A DNA stretch of 64,000 nucleotides from Bacteroides sp. 519 (GCF_010500955.1 NZ_QVMJ01000001.1:1-64000), one strand, 5' to 3'. Positions 25,128 to 33,584 are shown, numbered from the stretch's first letter. Translations and numbers: made by a program. The notes: generated by a model not told the origin, from the letters alone.

Positions 25128-25994
25128 TTAAGCGTTAATCTGTTCTCTGTACTCCTTTGGATTTCTATTGGTTATTGTATAAAATTGTTTGATGAAATAA
25201 GGAATATTATTATAGCCTGATTCATAAGCTACCTGAGATACAGTTAGATTGGAGTAAGAGAGCAATTTACAAGCATGTTCAATCCGAATTTCTGCAAGGC
25301 ACTGAAATATACTTTTGTCCGTTTTCTGTTTAAAAGAACGACAAAGTGCCGACGGATTCTGATTTACATAGTTGGCAACTTCTTTTAATGTAATCTTATC
25401 TTTAAAATGATTAAACAGATAGGCATAAACCTTGTTGATAGGTTCGTTTAGCTCATTAACGATATTAGAACTATTATAAGCCGTATCAGAAAGTAATTTT
25501 GTTCTTTTACATTGTGAAAGCTTCTCTAGGATACGGAATAAATGGATTAACCGTGCGGTAAATTCTAAACCATTTATTTCTTGAATCATTTGTTTTATCT
25601 CAAAATAAAGCTCCTTGTCGTAGAACCGTATTCCATACTGGCTCTTATATAGCAACTCATAGATATCCCGGTAATCAGGAAGTTTTTCCATGTTCAAGGG
25701 GAAAATTTCAGGCAGAAACTGTAAAGTATCTCCTCCACTTATTTCAGTTTCTGGTGAATTTTTTAGTTTGGTATTGCATAAATGAAGATGAGGCACATTA
25801 CTACCTATTAGAGCTAAATCACTTTCTCTATAATCGGCAACGCCTTCTCCTACAAACTGTTTTCCACTACCTTGGTTAAAAACCATTATTTCATACTCAG
25901 GATGTTTATGACGAGGTAATACAAACTGCGGATATGGAACATGGCTACACAAGGTAGTCATATTATGGATAATTTTTCGTTCTAAAATGGCCAT
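25128..25994 (-). CDS. AraC-family transcriptional regulator
   Basis: A 288-residue regulator with a cupin-type N-terminal half (FVLPRHKHPEYEIMVFNQG near residue 30) and two C-terminal helix-turn-helix motifs (LKEVANYVNQNPSALCRSFK; VSQVAYESGYNNIPYFIKQF). I begin at the ATG at 25994; a GTG six codons upstream is also possible. It is divergent from the TSUP permease gene, and the common 160-bp gap carries a -7 box for each direction, so it probably controls that permease. Confidence 0.9.
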   Translation of the reverse strand: MAILERKIIHNMTTLCSHVPYPQFVLPRHKHPEYEIMVFNQGSGKQFVGEGVADYRESDLALIGSNVPHLHLCNTKLKNSPETEISGGDTLQFLPEIFPLNMEKLPDYRDIYELLYKSQYGIRFYDKELYFEIKQMIQEINGLEFTARLIHLFRILEKLSQCKRTKLLSDTAYNSSNIVNELNEPINKVYAYLFNHFKDKITLKEVANYVNQNPSALCRSFKQKTDKSIFQCLAEIRIEHACKLLSYSNLTVSQVAYESGYNNIPYFIKQFYTITNRNPKEYREQINA

Positions 25995-26019
25995 AGTTTT
26001 ATTTTTATTCACTGCAAAT

Positions 26020-26027
26020 ATAGAAAA
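26020..26027 (-). promoter_or_regulatory. -7 box TATATTTG for the AraC gene
   Basis: On the minus strand TATATTTG lies just before the AraC start. The word TATTTGCAGT occurs twice here, about 20 bp apart, and may be a direct-repeat operator. Both are tentative. Confidence 0.45.
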
Positions 26028-26070
26028 GTATACTGCAAATAAAATAGAATTTAATCAGAAATAGTTCCTT

Positions 26071-26078
26071 TAAATTTG
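26071..26078 (+). promoter_or_regulatory. -7 box TAAATTTG for the permease gene
   Basis: Fits TAnnTTTG and lies 76 bp before the chosen permease ATG at 26154. It also argues that translation does not begin at the upstream in-frame TTG at 26076, which overlaps it. Confidence 0.45.
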
Positions 26079-26153
26079 CCAAATAATAATTTGATAATTC
26101 AGGATGCTAGTTTAATAGCTGAGATTGTATTTAAATACTCAAATAACAGGAAA

Positions 26154-26906
26154 ATGGATTTTTCGATGTGGATGCTCTCACTTTTTGATTGGTTGATGTT
26201 TTTCATAGCAGCATTGCTTATTGGTATGTCCAAAACGGGCATACAGGGTATTAGTTTACTGTCTATACCTTTAATGGTTATGGTTTTTGGAGCAAAACCT
26301 TCCACCGGAATTATACTACCAATCCTATGCTTTGCCGATTTGATAGCTGTATTTTATTACAGAAGAATAGCCAAATGGAAATATATACTCAAATTATTAC
26401 CATCGGCTTTTATTGGTTTTGGTATAGCCTTATTAGTTGATAAGATAATTCCACCCGAAGGGTTTAAACAATTGATGGGTATTTGCTTACTAATAGTCTT
26501 TTTGTTTATGCTTTGGTCTGAATCGAAAGGAAAGGAGAATAACATATCTACTCACTGGTGGTATGCACCATTGTTTGGAATATTGGGAGGCTTCACAACG
26601 ATGATAGGCAATGCTGCCGGTCCGGTTTTAGCTATATATCTTTTATCCATGAAACTTCCTAAATACAGTTTCGTAGGAACTAATGCATGGTTTTTCCTTG
26701 TTATAAATTATCTAAAAATCCCAGTTCAGGTTATAGCATGGAACAATATAAACACAACCTCTTTGATATTAGATGCCTTTGCCATTCCTTTTGTTATTGT
26801 AGGAGGAATATTAGGAATTCAATTGGTCAGGAGGCTTCCAGAAAAAGGATTTAAATATTTTACGATAATTATGACTTTTATATCGGTTTTATTATTGATA
26901 ATATAA
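26154..26906 (+). CDS. TSUP (TauE/SafE)-family membrane permease
   Basis: A 250-residue integral membrane protein with about eight hydrophobic segments. The first, following MDFSMWMLSLFDWLMFF, leads into ALLIGMSKTGIQGISLLSIP, the TauE/SafE signature. A second copy of the repeat begins at GILGGFTTMIGNAAGPVLAIYLL. Members export sulfite, sulfoacetate or other small organosulfur anions. The start is the ATG preceded closely by ACAGGAAA. It is divergent from an AraC regulator. Substrate unknown. Confidence 0.88.
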   Translation: MDFSMWMLSLFDWLMFFIAALLIGMSKTGIQGISLLSIPLMVMVFGAKPSTGIILPILCFADLIAVFYYRRIAKWKYILKLLPSAFIGFGIALLVDKIIPPEGFKQLMGICLLIVFLFMLWSESKGKENNISTHWWYAPLFGILGGFTTMIGNAAGPVLAIYLLSMKLPKYSFVGTNAWFFLVINYLKIPVQVIAWNNINTTSLILDAFAIPFVIVGGILGIQLVRRLPEKGFKYFTIIMTFISVLLLII

Positions 26907-27037
26907 ACTCAAAAATCAGAAAAATATGGAATACAGAAAATGCACCCAAAAACTATCCATATTGGCACCAAGATGAAAAGCCGTGGTTGAAATCACAAAT
27001 ATTTATTTAACAAATTAATAATAATGAAAATTGTTTT

Positions 27038-27892
27038 ATGAAAAGTGTCTTTAAAATCTCATTGCTTGCTGGGTTATTGATTTTGTTACCCAGCATCACA
27101 TTTAGTCAAACAAGTACAAATTCTAACAATAGAAAGAAAATGAAAATAATGGTAACAGGACACAAGGGGTTCATTGGTGGTCACTTTGTGAAAACATTTG
27201 CAGACAGGTATGAGATAGTAGGTTATGATCTTAAAGATGGAGATGATATTTTGGATTATGACAAACTAAAAGAACGTATGAAAGGGTGTGAAGTTGTAGT
27301 GCATGAAGCAGCTATACCGGCACCTGTTCCTGGCAAAACTTATGAAGATTATATCCAAACCAATGTAATGGGAACTTTCAACATTTTGAAGGCAGCACAC
27401 GAAAATGGTGTCAAACGAGTAGTATACGCTAGTTCGACTACTGTGTACGGTATTGAGGGTGGTATTCCTTTCTCATATCCTATCGTTGAAGGACAGATGT
27501 TTGTATCACAATACCTGAAAGCTGATGATTTGAGTTGTCGTGATATTGATCTATCCTATCATACCAGCAAAGTAATGGCAGAACAGATGGTAGCATGGTA
27601 TGGGTTGAATAAAAAAATTCAAACTATAGCCTTACGTTATGGGCCAACTGAGCATGTAAACCTCGGATCGCATGTGAGTATCCTGAATGTGTTACAGGCA
27701 ACTCGTTTGGCCGTTGATAGCCCTAAAGAATTCTGGTATGAGGCTTTTAGTATTGTAGATGAAGATGTCGATTATATTGATATATCCAAAGCAAGGGAAA
27801 TGTTGGGCTACAAACCTGAACCAGCTACTTATCCAAAGGACAAAGTGGTAGCAACTTTTGAAGATAGATTGAAATTGGATAAACACGAATAG
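27038..27892 (+). CDS. NAD-dependent epimerase/dehydratase with N-terminal signal peptide
   Basis: A 284-residue extended SDR. The cofactor motif is VTGHKGFIGGHF (GxxGxxG, near residue 38), a catalytic serine in VYASSTTVYG, and the YxxxK pair in SYHTSKVMAEQM. Unusually, the SDR domain is preceded by about 25 residues that look like a Sec signal peptide (MKSVFKISLLAGLLILLPSI, then TFSQ). If translated from 27038 the enzyme would enter the periplasm, where NAD(H) is not expected. An internal Met (MKIMVTGHKG) could start a cytoplasmic form. Substrate unknown; possibly a nucleotide sugar. A terminator follows directly. Confidence 0.85.
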   Translation: MKSVFKISLLAGLLILLPSITFSQTSTNSNNRKKMKIMVTGHKGFIGGHFVKTFADRYEIVGYDLKDGDDILDYDKLKERMKGCEVVVHEAAIPAPVPGKTYEDYIQTNVMGTFNILKAAHENGVKRVVYASSTTVYGIEGGIPFSYPIVEGQMFVSQYLKADDLSCRDIDLSYHTSKVMAEQMVAWYGLNKKIQTIALRYGPTEHVNLGSHVSILNVLQATRLAVDSPKEFWYEAFSIVDEDVDYIDISKAREMLGYKPEPATYPKDKVVATFEDRLKLDKHE

Positions 27893-27902
27893 GAATTGGT
27901 TT

Positions 27903-27945
27903 AAAAAAAAGTCCTGTATTCAATTGAATATCAGGACCTTTTTTT
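27903..27945 (+). terminator. Rho-independent terminator after the epimerase gene
   Basis: GTCCTG (27911-27916) pairs with CAGGAC (27932-27937), with a further palindrome TATTCAATTGAATA inside, flanked by A8 and T8. It is symmetrical, so it may serve both strands, including the AraC gene that converges from the right. Confidence 0.85.
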
Positions 27946-27990
27946 GTGCCGTACATGATTATTAACCTGTGTAAGTCCACTACGGGTAGC

Positions 27991-28938
27991 TTACAACAGC
28001 TTCACCGGGATGCAGATATCTACAATATGCTTCTGCTCGGGATGTGTAGTGTAGTCGTTATGATAGAGTTCGTAGGTACAGCCGTCACCTTGCTGATAGC
28101 CGCTTTCCACAAACCAGTTGCACATGGAGTTCCATGCTTTCTCAAAGTCGGCAAAGCCCAGTTCAAAGTGTCCGACTGCATATTTCCCGCCGGGAATGGT
28201 GAGTTTGCCGATTTCGCCATCTACTTTCACGTCTTCTTCGATGATGATACAGGCGCTTTGGCGTACTTTCTCCAGTTCGGTTACAGAAGGATCATCATGG
28301 GTGATAGATGCCGACTTCGATACATTGGGTGTATACAATCCACGAGGGTATGCCCATTTGAATAGTTTCTCGTAGGCCTGACCAATTTGATTGAATGCTC
28401 CGATGTGGCGCACATACACTGCCTTCATTTCAGGCATTTCCTTTACTTCAATGTTTGCTTTCATAAAATAAAATTGATTTGATTCGACGATACAAAGGTC
28501 GGCGTTATCGCCTGCATCGCTTTTCAAATTCTTGCGGAGCATTTGTCCATTCTTGCTAAACAGCTTCCCATTTTGCGAATAGACGGGTTTATCGGCTTTG
28601 CTAAACTGACTGGGAGTCATACCGAAGTGCTTTTTGAAAGTTCTACTGAATAAAGAAACGCTTCCAAAGCCACAACCGTAGGCGATCTCAGTAATGGTTT
28701 CAGGAGCCTTTTCACGGAGTTTCCATGCGGCTTTCTCTACCCGCAGGCGTTGAATGTAGTCGATAGGCGTTTCGCCAATCAGGAAAGAGAAAATACGATG
28801 AAAGTGAAATGGAGAGAAGTTGGCAATATCGGCGATGGTTTTCAACTCCAATGACTGGTCGAGGTGCTGGTCGATATAATCCATTACCCTATTGATGCGT
28901 GCACGGTATTCTATGCGGCTATTTTCTTGTATATTCAT
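27991..28938 (-). CDS. AraC-family regulator with GyrI-like ligand-binding domain
   Basis: A 315-residue Rob/SoxS-like protein in the order DNA-binding then effector: two helix-turn-helix motifs in residues 15-105 (LKTIADIANFSPFHFHRIFS; ITEIAYGCGFGSVSLFSRTF) and a GyrI-like small-molecule-binding domain from about residue 160 to the end (VKEMPEMKAVYVRHIGAFNQ; GGKYAVGHFELGFADFEKAW). Such proteins sense hydrophobic or cationic compounds and activate efflux genes. The ATG at 28938 is preferred over a TTG three codons earlier. The damaged SMR pump gene nearby (29298-29607) could have been a target. Confidence 0.92.
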   Translation of the reverse strand: MNIQENSRIEYRARINRVMDYIDQHLDQSLELKTIADIANFSPFHFHRIFSFLIGETPIDYIQRLRVEKAAWKLREKAPETITEIAYGCGFGSVSLFSRTFKKHFGMTPSQFSKADKPVYSQNGKLFSKNGQMLRKNLKSDAGDNADLCIVESNQFYFMKANIEVKEMPEMKAVYVRHIGAFNQIGQAYEKLFKWAYPRGLYTPNVSKSASITHDDPSVTELEKVRQSACIIIEEDVKVDGEIGKLTIPGGKYAVGHFELGFADFEKAWNSMCNWFVESGYQQGDGCTYELYHNDYTTHPEQKHIVDICIPVKLL

Positions 28939-28986
28939 AGTCTGCAAAGGTAATCGGAAGGAAAGAGATGGAGTGTCCTATTCTTG

Positions 28987-29280
28987 CTACTTTTTGAGTA
29001 TTCTCTTTAAGTTCTCAACACTCAATAGATTTACCGTCTCGAATCGTTCTTTATAAAACATGGCCCAGTTATTGAAAACGCAGGGCAATTCTTTTGCTTT
29101 TTGCAGTGTATCCACTTGAATTAAGGAAATAGGAATATGGTGTGCGTCGCAATACTGTTTTAAAGTTTCAATGGTTTGATAGACAAACGGACACTGGAAG
29201 ACAGAGCCTTATTTTGATTTGATGAGAATAGCGTTCCACGTATTAACCAATTTATCGTCATAAAGTGCGCCTTGTGCATT
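28987..29280 (-). pseudogene. 3' fragment of YoaP-like acetyltransferase gene
   Basis: The last 70 codons encode FQCPFVYQTIETLKQYC... and a C-terminal thioredoxin-like segment (FNNWAMFYKERFETVNLL), matching what I recall of the C-terminal YoaP domain of some GNAT proteins. An in-frame TAA and an unrelated coding piece (ALYDDKLVNTWNAILIKSK) lie just before it, and no N-terminal GNAT domain is present. It is a remnant left by deletion. Confidence 0.6.
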
Positions 29281-29297
29281 TGACGCAAAAATACGAA

Positions 29298-29607
29298 TTA
29301 AAAGAACTTCAACCCAATTATACCAATGATAATCAACGATGCAGAAAACAGTCGCATCAGTCCCATGGAATCATTGAAAAAGAGAATACCTATTGTAATC
29401 GTGCCAATAGCTCCGATACCTGTCCATACGGCATACGCTGTACCAATCGGGATACTTCGCTGAGCAAGATACAGAAAGTAACCGCTCATAGCCATAGAGA
29501 GTACGGACATCGCAATAAACAAGAACTTGTGTAGATGAAGCTAATTTGAAACCGAGAGGCCAGCCTATTTCGAAAAGCCCTCCTAATACAAGGAATAACC
29601 ATGCCAT
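29298..29607 (-). pseudogene. SugE-like SMR efflux pump, frameshifted
   Basis: The gene opens with MAWLFLVLGGLFEIGWPLGF, the first helix of a small-multidrug-resistance pump with its essential Glu (E13). The remaining helices are in another frame (FIAMSVLSMAMSGYFLYLAQ, then GTAYAVWTGIGAIGTITIGI, then IIIGIIGLKFF). The frame changes near 29525. Comparing with the normal length of about 105 residues, two bases are missing (or one extra is present). The SugE/GdX subgroup exports guanidinium and quaternary ammonium compounds. It is either a real frameshift or a sequencing error. Confidence 0.85.
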
Positions 29608-29738
29608 AATTTAATGATTTAGGATGGTCGTCCATCTGTTATTAGTTTATAGCCGCTCGTCCGGCATTGCAAAGGTAATATTTTTTTTGTATAAAACAAT
29701 CCTAAATCTACTGTTCCAACATATCACTTTATTTATTG

Positions 29739-30593
29739 TCATAATATTTTTGACTTTACTCGATTCTGGAAATTATTTATGCCAACTGAATCTTTCTGCT
29801 CAATGCAGTAAAGCATATTGAGCACATCTATCATCTTAGAGGTTGCCTCTGCCGCTTCTTTGCTTATTATTTCCCCGCCGCCATATGCCTTAATCATCGC
29901 CTCTCTTAATACGTGGTCATCCATCCCTCTAAAATCCTGCGACCTGTCATATAACCTCGCATCGCCAAAATCAATAACACCTACGCGATTTTCATCGTTT
30001 ATCAAAGTGTTATTGTAATCTAAGTCGCCATGACAGAAAACAAGATCGCCCGTCTCTATCATACACTTTGGCATCTCGCAGGTAAAAAAGTCATCTATCT
30101 TTTTTAGTTCCGGTTCAGAGAAAAAGTCTTTTAGCAAATCCCTGTCTCTTCGATACCAATTCTGGTATTCTTCAGCTTGCTCTTCGAGTGTTTGTTCCTT
30201 TATATCACCGTAGTTTTTAATACTGTGAAGTTGCTTTAAGAAGTCGCCTAATTGCGTACCTATTTCGATTTTTTGATGTTCGTTCAATCCATCTATAACT
30301 ATTCCGAGCGGCTTACCCTCCACACCATAAAAGCCAAAGTATGAGTTATCCTCCGCCACCCAATTCAAAACAGGAACGCTTAAACTAAAATGTTGCTCTT
30401 TTATTAATTTGAGTGTGGCGATTTCTTGTTTACATTCCTCCTGGAATTCGACATTACGTGGAAATTTGAACACAATTCTTCCACCGTCAATGATATAGAC
30501 CCGGCTGGTCCAGCCTGTTTCATTGACTTCAATTCTATTCTCGTCAACGTTCGCTAATCGCTTTACTATTTTTAGTTCGTTCTCTATACTCAT
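29739..30593 (-). CDS. Aminoglycoside phosphotransferase-family kinase
   Basis: A 284-residue protein kinase-like enzyme. It has the ATP-binding start SRVYIIDGGRIVFKFPR, the catalytic loop LVFCHGDLDYNNTLIN near residue 190 and the metal-binding VGVIDFGDARLYDR near 207. APH-family members phosphorylate aminoglycosides, macrolides, choline, fructosamine and others. The segment resembles APH(2'')-like proteins, but sequence alone cannot show drug resistance. It is separated from a VOC gene upstream by 12 bp. Confidence 0.85.
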   Translation of the reverse strand: MSIENELKIVKRLANVDENRIEVNETGWTSRVYIIDGGRIVFKFPRNVEFQEECKQEIATLKLIKEQHFSLSVPVLNWVAEDNSYFGFYGVEGKPLGIVIDGLNEHQKIEIGTQLGDFLKQLHSIKNYGDIKEQTLEEQAEEYQNWYRRDRDLLKDFFSEPELKKIDDFFTCEMPKCMIETGDLVFCHGDLDYNNTLINDENRVGVIDFGDARLYDRSQDFRGMDDHVLREAMIKAYGGGEIISKEAAEATSKMIDVLNMLYCIEQKDSVGINNFQNRVKSKIL

Positions 30594-30605
30594 ACAAACA
30601 TCATA

Positions 30606-30974
30606 CTATTGCTGAGCCGTTGATAAACAAAACGGATGCCCTGCCGGGTCGAGCATTACGGTAGAAGTGTTATAATATTGAACTTCTGCCTTTTTTGCGC
30701 CACACAGCAAAGCGTATTCTACGGCTTTCTGCAAATCATCTACCTTGAAGTCGATATGTGCCATCTGCTGTTGAGCATTTTCTTTCCATGGCCATACAGG
30801 GGGAATATAATTCTCTACAGTCTGAAAAACAAGTAGTATTCCTTGTGGAGTGCGTAAAGCAGCAAATTCATCACCGGAGATTTCCTTCTCCCAACCCGAT
30901 AATTTTACGTAAAAATCGGCAAGTTCGTTTGCATTCGGGCAGTCAAACGCTATGCCTATAATAGATGAAATCAT
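30606..30974 (-). CDS. VOC-family (glyoxalase-like) protein
   Basis: A 122-residue vicinal-oxygen-chelate domain with the typical opening IIGIAFDCPNANELADFYVKL and closing VMLDPAGHPFCL. Metal ligands may include the His in MAHIDFKVDDL and the C-terminal H/E region. Small single-domain VOC proteins bind or modify small molecules, sometimes antibiotics. It is 12 bp upstream of the kinase-like gene and likely in an operon with it. Confidence 0.85.
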   Translation of the reverse strand: MISSIIGIAFDCPNANELADFYVKLSGWEKEISGDEFAALRTPQGILLVFQTVENYIPPVWPWKENAQQQMAHIDFKVDDLQKAVEYALLCGAKKAEVQYYNTSTVMLDPAGHPFCLSTAQQ

Positions 30975-30994
30975 ATTGTTTGTTTATATAAGAA

Positions 30995-31523
30995 TTAAAG
31001 TTTCTTTATCATTTCATACTGCTTGCCTTTGGGTTCGATGCCGTGAACAGAAAGAAAAGCCTTTACCGAATCGCAGCCTATATCTGTATTCACGACTTTA
31101 AGCGTTGGAAATGTGTTATCATTTACCATTTCCTGCAAAAGCATCGAACCAATCCCTTTACGGCGGAAACCGGGATGCACGGCAAGTTGCGTTACATCAC
31201 CCGAACCGGGTTCAAATATACTGTAGGCGATGAGATTCCCATCCGAGAACACTCCTTTGCAGATGAAATCCTCTTTCGTCCGTTCTATCGATTCGAAACT
31301 GTTTTGCCAGGAGGGGTGAAAATTCCAGAAAGTGGGTATTATATCTTTGTATTCGTCGATATGGATGGGTTGTATGATATAAGAGTGCCGGATCATAACC
31401 GCGCCTGCGGATCATCGTACGGAATTCTTCCTTGTCTATTTGAACATCATATTGAGCGAATGCTTGTGAAAAAGCTTCGAACAACTGGTCAAAATTGGTT
31501 TTTGAGAAGGATTTGATTTTCAT
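30995..31523 (-). pseudogene. GNAT acetyltransferase gene with internal deletion
   Basis: The 5' part (from the ATG at 31523) encodes MKIKSFSKTNFDQLFEAFSQ... to MIRRRGYDPAL, then the frame changes. The 3' part in another frame encodes IIQPIHIDEYKDIIPTFWN... through a second GNAT-type domain with the acetyl-CoA motif VHPGFRRKGIGSMLL. Related proteins carry a complete first GNAT domain of about 130 residues between these parts, so a block of roughly 240-270 bp is missing. The downstream GNAT domain (133 codons from 31396) might still be translated. Confidence 0.75.
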
Positions 31524-31577
31524 ATAGGTTGTGCCATAGTTCTATTATTTTAGATTTTCGTCTTGTTGAACAATCAG

Positions 31578-32042
31578 TTATTCATATTTTTTGCCGGTTG
31601 CTTCTACAATCTCGATTTCGATAACGCTTGTTGCTTTTAGCATATTATCGGGAAATGGTATTTCTGCCAGATGGGGAGTGTACTTACTTACAATAGCTTT
31701 CAGTGCGTTAGTTTTCTCATCGCCTTCTACCAATTTGGCATTTCCTACTATAATTACACTTTTGTAGGCGGTATTCACATCACAAGGTTTCTCGTCTAAT
31801 ATCAATCCTAACATCTCTTCCGTTTCAAAACAAACCTTCGGATTATTGTTGATATTACCAATTTTCTGCCCCTTTGATAAACCGTGAATGTAAATACGAT
31901 TGTTTTCATAAACGAAATGAACCGGTGTTACATACGGATATCCGTCGGAGTTCTGGGTAGCCAGTCTACCCACCTTCTGCTCTTTTAAAATCTCTTCTAT
32001 CTCAGAAAAAGAGATTTGATATTTTTTCATTCTTCCTTGCAT
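31578..32042 (-). CDS. Pyridoxamine 5'-phosphate oxidase-family flavin-binding protein
   Basis: A 154-residue split-barrel protein. The core VGRLATQNSDGYPYVTPVHF near residue 30 and IHGLSKGQKIGNINNNPKVCF are typical of the PNPOx-like/NimA branch that binds FMN or F420. Bacteroidales have many, including nitroimidazole-resistance Nim proteins; this one lacks enough signature to call Nim. A second ATG four codons in (32030) has a better AGGAAG site. A stand-alone gene. Confidence 0.85.
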   Translation of the reverse strand: MQGRMKKYQISFSEIEEILKEQKVGRLATQNSDGYPYVTPVHFVYENNRIYIHGLSKGQKIGNINNNPKVCFETEEMLGLILDEKPCDVNTAYKSVIIVGNAKLVEGDEKTNALKAIVSKYTPHLAEIPFPDNMLKATSVIEIEIVEATGKKYE

Positions 32043-32112
32043 ATTCTGCGTAATATCTGTTTTCTATACTCTTTGAATTGCCAACAAATTTAGTAAATAT
32101 CCGGTAAACAGT

Positions 32113-33195
32113 TTATTTTATATATTTTCCTTTTTTTCCTAATATATCCTGCCACCATAATGGCGTAAATTCTTTACTTCGGGGATAGCTGGAAAATTCT
32201 TCTATAAAGTTTTCGGGGGCTTTTAATCTTTCTTCTGGTAGCTTGTTTCTGTCATCGTAATTAAAATTGACTTTATACTCCATGTCAGGATAAACTTCTA
32301 TTGTACACATAATCCATGCTCCTTCTTTCTGGGCTTGAATATACATTTCATCTTTTACTTCACCCATCAAATCGAAAGAGCCTAAATTTCCTCTTATTTT
32401 ATCATCTTTTGCACCTATTGTAAAAAACGTTCTTACCTGTATCCCGATATCCATGCAGCGTGCTTCTATAATGATCTTATCCCATTTTTCATTATGATCT
32501 TTGCGAAAAGAATCAAGTGTATTATTTATAACGGTATCTATCTTTTTAAGAATAGATTCTGTTTGATAAGTTTGTGCTCTTTCAAGAATTGTTTTTTCTG
32601 TTGATAAAGAAGGAATACTTATACTTAACAATTGTGTATCATGTGACTGATTTATTTTGAGTATCATATCAAGATACCACAACCAAAAATCCCGCCGCTT
32701 ACTTATATCTCCTTCGCTCTGAAAAGGGTTTCCTCCTGAATATGCCATTGATGCATAGAAATCCGGATTCCAGACATCCCATTCATAGGAATTATCATCT
32801 TGTCTTTTGTATTCATCAATATTAATGATTGGCGAGGCATCATATAATATCGAATTAGATAATGAGATACATCCCAATCCCACTAAGCCTGCCGTATGAT
32901 CAACTTCTTCAAAAAAGTTTTTATATTGTTCGGATAACTGTGCAAATTCATTTTTATTTCCTTTACTTTTATATAAATAATCTTCCGCTTTTTTTAAAAT
33001 TGAAAAGACTGAATTATCTGATGGAAATTGCTGTAGCCATATTTCCTGAACATATTTTATACATTCAAAGAATATTCTATTAATGGTTTGTATGTTTCCA
33101 ATATCCTGCATTAAACTTACTCTGTAGGATAATGGAAGATGCCCTTTGGTATCTTCCATTATGACTGTTCTTAATTTTAGTATTCTATTTTCCAT
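32113..33195 (-). CDS. Two-domain immunity-like protein (Imm5-like plus DUF600-like)
   Basis: A 360-residue cytoplasmic protein. Residues 1-195 resemble immunity protein Imm5 (its hallmark is ASMAYSGG followed by SKRRDFWLWYL, seen near residues 148-175). Residues 225-360 resemble DUF600/YezG immunity proteins (EARCMDIGIQVRTFFTIG; IEVYPDMEYKVNFNYDDR; then LKAPENFIEEF). A fusion of two immunity domains would guard against two toxin types or one composite toxin. Broken coding ends upstream (33211-33513) may be remains of the cognate toxin. Domain calls are by eye. Confidence 0.65.
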   Translation of the reverse strand: MENRILKLRTVIMEDTKGHLPLSYRVSLMQDIGNIQTINRIFFECIKYVQEIWLQQFPSDNSVFSILKKAEDYLYKSKGNKNEFAQLSEQYKNFFEEVDHTAGLVGLGCISLSNSILYDASPIINIDEYKRQDDNSYEWDVWNPDFYASMAYSGGNPFQSEGDISKRRDFWLWYLDMILKINQSHDTQLLSISIPSLSTEKTILERAQTYQTESILKKIDTVINNTLDSFRKDHNEKWDKIIIEARCMDIGIQVRTFFTIGAKDDKIRGNLGSFDLMGEVKDEMYIQAQKEGAWIMCTIEVYPDMEYKVNFNYDDRNKLPEERLKAPENFIEEFSSYPRSKEFTPLWWQDILGKKGKYIK

Positions 33196-33210
33196 TTTCT
33201 TATATATAAA

Positions 33211-33513
33211 TTAAATCAATACCAAAATCGGATGGGTCTGCATCACCAATATCCAATGGCTTTTTTCCTTGTCTGAATATCTAGGGTTCCAAACAGGCAT
33301 TTTGCTTCCGAATCTTCTACACCCAGTTTGCTTCGTCAAGCAGATAGCGCTCGGTATGCCGGGTGCTGAGCTGGCTTGCTGCTGTAGGATCGTCGCTGAG
33401 CGTGCGCACAAAGTTACGAATTATCTTCGTCAAAATGTTCACGGTCTATTTTTCCTTCTGATTGTACCTCGTATTGCTGCCGGTCATTTACAATCAGGAC
33501 ATCCTGCCAATTT
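33211..33513 (-). pseudogene. Coding remnants upstream of immunity gene
   Basis: On the minus strand two short open ends follow each other: NWQDVLIVNDRQQYEVQSEG... ending at a stop at 33414, and FVRTLSDDPTAASQLSTRHT... ending LLDEANWV and stop near 33318. A third frame carries PVWNPRYSDKEK. None starts with a credible Met. They look like 3' ends of lost genes, plausibly toxin or mobile-element genes; I do not recognise the families. Confidence 0.5.
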
Positions 33514-33518
33514 CGGTC

Positions 33519-33584
33519 AAACTGTACCCCCTTCGTTTCGATTTACTGTACCTCTTGCATTTTTTCGGAAAGGGGGTACAGTTT
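33519..33584. repeat. Inverted repeat AAACTGTACCCCCTT, possible IS end
   Basis: A 15-bp arm (33519-33533) is repeated in inverted form at 33570-33584, with a third partial copy (ACTGTACCTCTT) between. Multiple GTACAGT-type terminal repeats are like the ends of IS21-family elements of Bacteroidota. No transposase is present, so at most an isolated end remains. Confidence 0.5.

Noticed and set aside
26907..27037. Short coding-like pieces (MEYRKCTQKLSILAPR and a tail KPWLKSQIFI)
   Set aside because: The first recalls the start of aldo/keto reductases, but it is too short and stops after 16 codons; probably a relic or chance.
28731..28760. Another CCATGCGG word, inside the AraC/GyrI-like gene
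   Set aside because: It lies in coding sequence with no flanking heptads or palindrome, so it is taken as chance.
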